Positions 56,421-64,000 of a stretch of 64,000 bases of DNA are shown here, one piece after another. A program made the translations under genes and the position numbers. How positions within the stretch are numbered: the first letter of the stretch is position 1; each line of letters starts with the position of its first letter. This DNA comes from Blastobasis lacticolella (Eukaryota > Arthropoda > Insecta > Lepidoptera > Blastobasidae), in the NCBI GenBank assembly GCA_905147135.1, contig LR990050.1, forward strand, positions 19,156,001 through 19,220,000, in the 5' to 3' direction. The notes below the pieces were generated by a model. It had not been told where the DNA came from, did not search any database, and saw only the letters and a list, made by a program, of their open reading frames with translations.

Positions 56421-58212
56421 ATATTCAGGTAATTGTGTCAGGACAGAGCATGGCGGTCCATAGTCTCTGCCTACCCCACCTATGGGAGGAAGGCGTAAGC
56501 TTTGTATGTATAATCTGTCCTATAGTGGTAGAAACAATCGTTCTTACAAAAATAAAACAACAAATAAAAATACAAACCATAAATAAAACAACATGGAGAA
56601 AATATCAAAAAGAAGAAAAAGATCGATCCAATGCAATATATCAAATACTTTTCCAAATTTATTTTTCTTCAAGTCTCGAAAACTATAACAAGTTACCAAG
56701 TTATGGGGTAAAACAACGACAAATAACGGTGACTGACTTAGGTCACACATTATTTCGTTACCGCAAAAATATTTACAACTTAATCAAAAGCAAAACATCA
56801 AAGCCGCTAACTAAAAGGCCTACAAATATAACTTGCAAATAAAGTGCACCCAGTACGCACCTCTTAAGAACCCCTCCTAAAATTAACAATACAGCTAAAG
56901 GATTTTCCAGATACTCCCGGTACGGCTATAAAGAAAATTTTACGATTTCAAGAAAAATTTCTACCCTGCAAAGAGGGCGAGGCTCGAAACTTCCAGAAAA
57001 TTAACCAAAAACCTTAATATCTTTATAAACAGCAGAGTCAAAAACAAAGTTAAATCAGGTGTTAAAAATAAAGCTAAATGAAAAATCACTCCATCCCAAA
57101 GGGTGGATGAAAGGGCGCGAAAACGGCCGGAAACCCTTTCCGGGGGCATTGACCTTTGGGGTCCCTGACTGGACAAAGGGGACTGGGTTTGGCTCAATAG
57201 ATAGGCCGAATGGAAGATTTATTGGTGGCCATAGTTAATTAATATGCAATCTATGGTAAATACTCCACAGGGTGTGACGTAAATCACGCTCCGTCGGCCG
57301 CCGGATTTGGAATCACCCCAGGATTAATTAGGCTGATGAGATAAAAAGTCAGGTTAACTTTGATTTAGACTAATGTGAAAAATTTAACGATTTATAATAA
57401 CTTGAGAGTGTCCATGTATTTAACAAGATGATGTAGTAATGAGCGAGTCACTGCCGAAGATGGCGACCAATGTAGGTTAAAAAATACTGCTTCAGCGGAA
57501 TAGCTTTCTGTTATTAGTATAGAAACCAAAATTACAAATTGGGACACATCGCGCAAAAATCATATACGTCTGTATGGGCTCTATGCGTCCTTGCAAATTG
57601 AACATTAGAATAGAAGAACAATCTAAAATTAATATTGTCTTTGTACGCAAAATTTTCACTAACTGCGTGGGTTTTTGCCTAGTAAGCATTATGTCATACC
57701 CAAGTCATATTAAATGTGAGATCCAGACCAATAATTTCTTGTCAATAACAGATTACCTACATAAAGCTTTATTGTCTTTTAGAGTTAAGCGACGTTCTTG
57801 ATTACACGTTTGACGTATGACGGCAAAATTACTGCCAATATCTAGAATAGGTACTCTAGAACTAGTATTGATCCAAATCCAACTAGGACAGAAGCAAGTT
57901 TTCCAATAATTCTGCTTACCGGGAACATAAAAGAGAAGCAATTAGCCAGAATTTGGTCTCAAAAAGTTTCGACTGAAATCCAGCTTAGTAGAAGCCCTTA
58001 ATCGACCTGTGGAGTGTTTCTGTGAATAATTAAACGTTGGGCTTCGAAAGGGTCTGGTATTGAATCGAGATTTTTGAAAGTATTGCTTCGAATCACAGGT
58101 TTGAACTTAAATTCTTTTGAAGCAATCGAATTGTGCCAAAGAACTGCAAGACTCACATATAATATTAAGTATTGAAATGGAAAAACGACCTTGCATGTAA
58201 CATGACATAATC
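56421..58212. other. No gene seen; single-copy island 57080-57330
   Basis: 56420-56540 may be other repeat debris. The 145-codon frame 56405-56842 starts inside SINE-B sequence and is lysine-rich, so I reject it. 57080-57330 is GC-richer and single-copy in appearance. Confidence 0.45.
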
Positions 58213-58302
58213 AGGAGGATAAGGAGCTCAGATGGCAGTCGCTCCACTGTAATTTCTTGATCTGCCAAATCCTGGATCATGGTTAAGGCGGACCCATGAT
58301 GA
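58213..58302 (+). repeat. SINE-A 3' fragment (left arm of pair)
   Basis: 'aggagctcagatggcagtcg' to 'catggttaaggcggacccat' and 'gatgatt', read on the plus strand. It meets another SINE-A tail to tail. Confidence 0.85.
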
Positions 58303-58312
58303 TTATTAGATA

Positions 58313-58604
58313 AATGTCCCGGTTGCGCTCTCGCGTTCGAGGGCCCGGGGTCTTTGGCAGATCAGGCAATTACATTGGAGCGACTGCCATCTTGATCTGT
58401 AGATAGGGGAACCTGACCAGATAAGATAATGGTTACACATTTAGTCACCTGAATGTGCAGGTTTCATCACGACGGTTTCCCGGTAAGTGTTCAACTAACT
58501 TACATAACTCGAGAGAGTCATTGGTACATGGCGACAGTGGGGCCCGAACCCGGTACCTCTCGATTACGAATCAAACCCCTTAACCACCTGGCCACCAACG
58601 CTCT
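58313..58604 (-). repeat. SINE-A, full-length, tail to tail
   Basis: The complete minus-strand copy runs from 'aaatgtcccggttgcgctct' to the head at 58604. The head reads 'agcgttggtggccaggtggt' with A box TGGCCAGGTGG and B box GGTTCGGGCCCC on its own strand. An internal deletion removes 'ccgccttgaccatgatccag'-type sequence around 58350. Confidence 0.92.
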
Positions 58605-59163
58605 ATCTAGTCGTTTAACTAAACGGCTAATTTAAAAATCCGGCTGCGACATATACACTAACAAAACAACTGTAGTACGCCCCAACAAGGTTAAACCGCC
58701 GAAAATTGAAACCCCAAACTTTTATCGGAAGAGAACGATTCTGAAACGAACGAAAAAACGAAACCCCTTTCGTACTCGACCTACTTTCAAAATGGCTTTT
58801 CAGCAAAAAGCAAAAGTGGATATTGCAACGGCCACGAGACCAGGTGGCAAGCGGACCAGGGCGCACCTATATGTACCTACGTATAGAATTAGACTGGGTG
58901 TTTCTCGAAAATGGGACAGCTGTGTGTAGGGGGCGAAAGTTTTTACGGTCACAACTTTTGTTTTTATGACATGAAAATACAGCGATATTCTTTACGAGTT
59001 TCTTCTTATATTTTACTTTTATAAATATCTATTTATTTTGGAATTGTAAAATGGCAAACTTCAAGCTTTTATGTACCGGTGAATTGAATGAATTATTACT
59101 CTATTGCATTAGTACAGGATACAGTCGGAAATGGTCAGAATTACAAATGACATGGTGTTATGG
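58605..59163. other. No gene seen
   Basis: AT-rich after 58870. The 79-codon minus-strand frame at 58627-58866 is unsupported. Confidence 0.4.
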
Positions 59164-59242
59164 TACTGTATTTATTAGCTAGGCTAATAAATACAGTATA
59201 AGTTAAAACTAAAAAGTACACTATAAGTTAAAACTAAAAAGT
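59164..59242. repeat. Perfect palindrome plus 25-bp tandem pair
   Basis: TACTGTATTTATTAGC (59164-59179) is repeated as its exact reverse complement at 59183-59198 with a 3-base loop. Directly after, 'tataagttaaaactaaaaag' occurs at 59197 and 59222, a 25-bp tandem duplication overlapping the end of the palindrome. Confidence 0.95.
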
Positions 59243-59487
59243 TGAATCAGTGCCATGAATAAGTAATTATTTATTCTCTGCAAAGTATCTTTAAGAATAA
59301 TTTAATAAATATATTGTTTATCAGGATGGAGAACAACATGGTAAGTACATTGAAGAGAGAACTTGCTGTAATTTGGAAGAGCACCAACTTAAGATTCGAG
59401 GCCGTACATAGAATCGCCAAGGTTATTGATACGAGTGATTTATCAACTATTTACTCAATTATGTTTATAGCTAGACGCTGTTTTTAC

Positions 59488-59669
59488 TGGTCAGGTTCCC
59501 CTGTCAACAAGGTTAGAGATGGCAATCGTTTTTTTTTAAACACTAACGTGGTAAACAAGCTTCCCCCTCTTTATCGTAATTACCTGATCTGCCAAATCCT
59601 GCATCATCAAGGTGAACATCGGTCCCTCGCGCGTGAGAATACAGCTGTGATATTGACGCCAAGTGATTT
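59488..59669 (+). repeat. SINE-A fragment holding a nested LINE tail
   Basis: 'ggtcaggttcccctgtcaac', then 'gatggcaatcg', an interruption, then 'taattacctgatctgccaaa', 'tcctgcatcatc' and 'tgacgccaag'. The interruption at 59529-59565 is a minus-strand LINE tail with poly(A) written as T-run and 'gtggtaaacaagctt'. Confidence 0.82.
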
Positions 59670-59869
59670 TACTATTTATAAGTTAAGGATCGATCCTAGA
59701 GGCTAACCAGCTAAACTTAAGTCGCAGATCAAAAATAAATTCGTACAAAATAAAACTGTACCTATATTTGGCATGGAGTGATGATGATGAAGGATCTAAT
59801 GTGAGAACTGACGCGTGACCTCCGAATTACTGAGCAGCTGGTCTTTACAAGGTGAAGACCTCAAGTTTT

Positions 59870-60190
59870 GAGAACTCTTCTGTTTAGAAGCCGACTGGGG
59901 AAGTACCTCCACCTTACAGAACACCGCAGCTAAACAATACTCTTTTAAATAGTGTTGTGTTTCTGCCGGTGAGTAAGGTTTCCAGTGCTCCATGGGGTGG
60001 AGATTTGGGGAACCGTGGCTTTGGCAGTGGAGGGGCATTTGTCTTTTTGCTGCCAGAGCAACGTGTTATAGAGGTGGGCAACGCATTGGCGACACTCTTG
60101 GTGTTGCTAATGTCTATAGGCAGTGGTGACCACTTTCCAGCAGGTGGCCCGCTTGCCTGTTTGCCTACTGTATGACATAAAATAAAAATA
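59870..60190 (+). pseudogene. Jockey-like LINE 3' end, longest tail copy
   Basis: This covers more of the 3' region than other copies: 'gtacctccaccttacagaac', 'gtttctgccggtgagtaagg', a segment with 'ccatggggtggagatttggg', then 'ggtgggcaacgcattggcga', 'cactcttggtgttgctaatg', 'ggcagtggtgaccactttcc' and a poly(A)-like 'acataaaataaaaata' end. Frames are broken. It resembles 19752-19855 in its first half and 36232-36505 in its second. Confidence 0.78.
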
Positions 60191-60794
60191 GAATGATTAG
60201 CTATTGCCGCCGGATTCGCTCTTTCAAGTACCAATGTTTGGACTTTACTAGTGTATTTCCCGATTAGATGATTTGAGATGGCGGTCAAATGACTGCCCAG
60301 CAAGTTTTTGTTATTGTACGCAGAGACAAATGAGCAGGAAGCCCACCCAGTAAGTTGTAAAAAAAGTTTTTCAAAATATCACTTTGGACGTTTTTTCTTA
60401 TAATAGAGTGAAGTGAACGATCAAGTAGCATAGTTAGCATTTGCAACACCAGGGGTGTCGCTAACGCGTATCCCTGAACGCAAGTACACCGCTTGAGAAA
60501 CGCTACCGCCATACGATCCATACAGCATCAGCATAAGGCCATCTAGCGACCAAAACGCAAAAAACCCTATACATCGACAAGTTAATATGTAAAGGTGAAA
60601 CGGCCGCATACGGATGCACGCAATAAATATGAGTATGTGCAAGCAAGCGACGCGAGGCACGCTCCATATTGCGAATCGCGTAATGCATTACCGGCGACAC
60701 GACGGGGCGTAAACTTTAATATGGAAATCTTTTTACTACCACCAAGCATTCAGATGACTCCCTTGTGTGGTAGGCTAGCCTACTTTGTTTGAGT
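60191..60794. other. No gene seen
   Basis: 60435-60465 ('caacaccaggggtgtcgcta') is a short minus-strand LINE-tail scrap. Overlapping frames at 60421-60700 are unsupported. Confidence 0.4.
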
Positions 60795-60975
60795 TTGGAG
60801 GGGTCGACGCTCAGAATTTTGCCTGCGAGTGTGTTCCCTGATCAATATAATCTAGACGCCTTCAAGGCTAGAGTGAATAGGCTGTTCTAAGACGGGCATG
60901 CTCCATATTCGGACGCATCGTCACTTACCATTAGGTAAGATGGCAGTCAAATGCCTGTCAAGTTTAATATAAAAA
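60795..60975 (+). pseudogene. LINE reverse transcriptase C-terminal relic
   Basis: The plus strand reads TLRILPASVFPDQYNLDAF, then KARVNRLF and a stop, followed by 'gggcatgctccatattcgga', 'taccattaggtaagatggca' and poly(A) at 60972-60978. It is the sister of 2100-2330. Only the last 30 codons and the 3' tail remain. Confidence 0.82.
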
Positions 60976-61062
60976 AATGTGTCTTGTTTAAAATTCAGCT
61001 GGGAGTTACGCGGATAAACAAACGAGCAGAAGCAACCCAATCTTTAGATTTCCCACTCCCAT

Positions 61063-61331
61063 TAGCGTCGGTGGCCTAATGGTCAACTACAGCGCCGCTT
61101 TGTACCAAAGACTCTTTTCTGAGTTATCAGTTGAACACTTGCTCTTACGGTGAGGAAAAAATCGTGATGAAACCTGCACATGCAGGCGACTGAATGTGTA
61201 ACCATGATCCAATCTGGTCAGGTAGCTGGCTCAAGGAGGTCAGATGGTCGCTCCACTGTAATTACCTGATCTGCCAAATCCTGGATCATGGTCAAGGCGG
61301 ACATAACCGGGACATTAACGCCCAGAAGATA
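61063..61331 (+). repeat. SINE-A with deleted tRNA head
   Basis: The head starts 'agcgtcggtggcctaatggt' but jumps to 'gtaccaaagactcttttctg', removing the B box. The body then follows the family to 'gacattaacgcccagaaga'. Without a B box it should not be transcribed by pol III. Confidence 0.87.
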
Positions 61332-61933
61332 AGTTGACCATCACTCTCACAGCCCTTTCTTAAAGAACTCCGTAATGTAATCTACAGGGAGAAACCTCTG
61401 CAGGGAGTTCACCCAGGGAGGTATATCTCAAAAACGGCGGCCTACAGCAAAAAAATCTCATACTAAGGCAATCTAAATAAAATTATCTACAACTTAACTT
61501 ACAACTCAGTTTTATTCGTGATTTTTCCTAGTTTTATTTTGAAAGTTTTAACAAAACTCGTTGGTCAGACTCATTTTAAATATTTACAACATCTATCACA
61601 TTCGTGCTTTAAATAAATCTGTCAATAAATGATATTTTGAACCGAAACTCGAGCGCGTATATTTTTGAAACTTGACTGTTTGTCGATGAAAATGCACTTG
61701 TCATAAATACTCTGCTCGAAAGAATCATATTTGGCAATAACCACTTTGGAAAATGCACATTGAACACTGTCAGATACATCTCTGTTACCGCGTCAATTTG
61801 TGGAGCTGTGAAAATATAATAAATAGTTTACATAAAAAGTTATTTAAAAAGGTTAACTGCTAAAATTGTGTGAATTATTTAGCCTCTCTTTGTGAGTTAT
61901 TTAAAAGTATTTATTTTATTTTAAGGACTCGTA
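61332..61933. other. No gene seen
   Basis: AT-rich after 61440. Nothing recognised. Confidence 0.4.
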
Positions 61934-62258
61934 CTTTCTGTATTCTTTTTTATGTTATTCGGCAGACAAACAGGCATGCGGGCTACCTGATGGAAAGTGG
62001 TCACCGCCGCCCATGGACATCAGCAACATCAGGGGAGTCACCAATGCGTTGCCCGCCTCTGAAGAGACCTCTAATATACCTCTTGAACGATCCCATGTCA
62101 TAGTTCAAATCTTCGCGTGGTGACCAACAGAGGGTCTACGTAGTGGGGATGAGCACCCAGCCCACGGTGGGATGTGCGATGGTGGAATTGTGCTGTGGGC
62201 ACCAGATCAAAAAGTTCCTCGGAACACTCCCCATTGTACAGCCGATAGAACACACACA
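61934..62258 (-). pseudogene. Jockey-like LINE 3' end joined to block X
   Basis: The minus strand begins at 62258 with the RT C-terminus (CVFYRLYNGECSEELF-type, close to 42548-42671). It skips the FLARTIRMWNEL segment seen at 36232, continues YDMGSFKRYIRGLFRGG, and ends with the standard tail 'ggtggtgaccactttccatc'-type and 'ataacataaaaaagaa'. At its 5' edge it joins the 113-bp block X at a shared GGG. The segment shows that the RT fragment at 42540 and the short tails belong to one LINE type. Confidence 0.85.
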
Positions 62259-62371
62259 GGGCTTCGATTCTGGTACGGAAATCGTCTCAGTTGCAGTAAC
62301 ATTACAATTGCATCGCATGTCAAACGTGTGATTGTTATTCAAATGACAGATGTTGAGTTGCAACTTTCATG
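62259..62371. repeat. 113-bp block X, copy 2
   Basis: Identical to 37573-37685 over the whole length. On the minus strand it is immediately 5' of the LINE 3' end. It may be a LINE 5' region, another repeat, or a transcript fused by template switching. Confidence 0.95.
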
Positions 62372-63210
62372 GTTTGAAATCTTGTCTCTCATTCTTAATT
62401 TGAAATAGTTTCGCCATTGTTAATGTGCCAGTCTGTTGCTCCCGGGAGCTTGCATCCCCTCAGTACCTACTTTATAAATCAGTGGTCAAGTATAGTCATT
62501 GTCACGAAAAACGGTAGCTACATTCAAATTCGAAAGCATAAACTAGCAACAAAAAACTGAAACCATCAAACTCGTCGTGCCTTTACGGCGATTTTTATAT
62601 CGCCTCTTCAGAATTTTCTCTATAGGTAATCCATAAATAACTGCAAAGAAACTTTCAACTATTTATGGGTAGTAATTTCTGAAAATGAACAGCTCGTTTT
62701 CGTTATTTACGTACCTACTTCCGTTGTTTCTAATTTCTGAGGAAAATACTGTGAGGTTTTAATTTAAAATTATTTTAAAGTTTTTTGCAGTGTATTTTTA
62801 AGTGGACAATAACTTCGTTAATTCGTTATCCTTCGGTACATCTACTTTGCAACGAAAGATAAAAAATATGCTATTTTACCATGCATGTACTCCTGTCTTC
62901 CGTGTTCGTGTATTTTGAGAATAACGCAATATTTCCCTGTGATATCAATATCTCCATATATACGCTGACACGAGCATTGGTGTGGACACTGGTTTATACT
63001 CGATTTACTGCTTCCAGTCGCTTTACTGGGGCATATATTTCGACTAGTATCCGGTGTGGTGTGGATGCAACCTTATACCTACATTTCGAAACTGATATGA
63101 CCTGGATAGATTTCGGACGATGCCAAAGGCTGAAACAAAGTAAAACCAATGCAGGGTTCGCAGTTCGCAAATCCGAGTTGGACAACTGAGTTTGAGAAAG
63201 ATGACGACTG
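62372..63210. other. Unrecognised frame, no gene called
   Basis: The plus-strand frame 62881-63189 is open for 102 codons. It has a hydrophobic start, but no known domain and no splice context, and it is opposed by another frame at 62994-63185. The rest is AT-rich. Confidence 0.35.
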
Positions 63211-63424
63211 TGTGGTGGTTTAGTTGGTTAATATGCCGTCTGTCACGCAGAGGTCCCGCGTTCGATTCCCGGCCGAGCAGAAATTGAAATGATGAATTTT
63301 AATTTCTGTTACGAGTCTGGGTGTCGTATGTATAATAGTACAGTACAAGTAGTTCATCAGTTATCTGACACCCATACAACAAGCTTTGCTTACTTTGGGG
63401 CTAGATGGCGCTGTTAATTTGTCC
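63211..63424 (+). repeat. SINE-B, full-length copy
   Basis: The head 'gtgtggtggtttagttggtt' ends with the B box GCGTTCGATTCCCGGCCG (about 63259). The body has 'gcagaaattgaaatgatgaa' and 'ttttaatttctgttacgagt', and ends 'ttggggctagatggcgctgt'. The AT-rich stretch in the middle is shorter than in the 19009 copy. Confidence 0.92.
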
Positions 63425-64000
63425 AAAAAAATCAACAATTCTCAATATAGAACTTTTGCTGTATTCCCCTTTTTCATCATATCAGTTCGCCTTGAAGCAC
63501 CGACAGAAAAGAGTGGAAGACAACACCATGGACTTGTAAACAAGCAAACACATTCGCACGCCGTGCCTCTAATATAAAGTAATTGGCCCATCTTGTATTT
63601 CATCCTCCTCATCTCTCCTTATTGCTGAATATACGCGGGTGTTGTTCGCGTTACGCTCAACACGCGTGGCTAGTGATGGGGTTCGGTTTCGGTCTCCGAA
63701 AATCGGGGCCCGATCGCCTAACTCGAATGCTACCGCTTGTAATATCTCGTTCGCTGGCGAAAGGCACCGCGAATGGAGCGAGCGGGATTATGTCATAAAA
63801 CTATCGCTAATGGTATCGTAAACACTTAGGCTTAAACTCTGGACCTAAATATAAATTGTCCTTGATTTGCGGTGGGGGATGGGGGTGGACGTGACGTGAC
63901 GTGACGTAAGTGACGCAGAAGTTTAACGATACCATGGACTTACTACCCAAAGGGACTGCGCACTGCTTTGACTAAAACCGGGCAGAGCGAGCGTCACCCT
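63425..64000. other. No gene seen; TGACG-rich patch
   Basis: 63600-63830 is a GC-richer, single-copy-looking stretch with short overlapping frames. 63888-63915 contains five TGACG units in tandem. Confidence 0.45.

Noticed and set aside
56405..56842. 145-codon plus-strand frame
   Set aside because: It begins inside SINE-B sequence, is lysine- and isoleucine-rich as expected from AT-rich DNA, and has no domain.
59914..60303. 129-codon minus-strand frame
   Set aside because: It is antisense to the jockey-like LINE 3' end at 59870-60190.
62881..63189. 102-codon frame with hydrophobic start
   Set aside because: No cleavage-site pattern, domain or splice context, and another frame runs on the opposite strand.

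Overview
The window looks like nuclear DNA of an insect, most likely a moth or butterfly. It is AT-rich, has almost no long open frames, and is filled with decayed tRNA-derived SINEs and non-LTR retrotransposon (LINE) pieces of the kind that crowd lepidopteran intergenic DNA and introns. The order-level assignment is inferred from the style of these repeats. No host gene was recognised. I found no convincing multi-exon coding sequence, no stand-alone tRNA or rRNA gene, no CRISPR array and no bacterial-type operon.

The one substantial coding relic is a 5'-truncated LINE on the minus strand (4062-7114). Its reverse transcriptase frame (5013-7115) is open for 699 codons apart from one in-frame TAA. 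This LINE sits inside an older SINE, whose halves resume at 4061 and 7115. A second, jockey-like LINE family has left an RT C-terminus at 42540-43151 and more than ten short 3' ends (17940, 22957, 36232, 39696, 41203, 50816, 55620, 59870, 61934 and others). Other LINE relics lie at 2100-2330, 8413-8595, 12895-12950, 21560-21690, 45863-45910, 53838-54090 and 60795-60975.

Two tRNA-derived SINE families dominate the rest. SINE-A has about 17 copies or pieces, with a tRNA-like head and a tail near gccaagatgat. SINE-B has about 9 copies, with a tRNA-like head, a body ending in 'gctagatggcgctgtgtg', and a TAAA-type tail. Three further families (called E, F and G here) are LINE-tail-like or unclassified. 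There is also a foldback MITE-like element (14246-14550), a 75-bp minisatellite (23580-23790) built from a LINE-tail fragment, and several local tandem duplications.

Between the repeats lie islands of single-copy, more GC- and CpG-rich DNA, for example 15550-17250, 20030-20480, 22450-22720, 33080-33700, 44380-45130, 45630-46220, 49080-49600 and 57080-57330. They carry no frame I can defend. They are the best places to look for conserved regulatory DNA or missed exons. I found no clearly new biological system. The more unusual signals are nested and chimeric repeat structures, a perfect 42-bp palindrome inside the LINE coding frame, a 113-bp block present twice with no difference, and a palindromic motif shared by two islands 26 kb apart.
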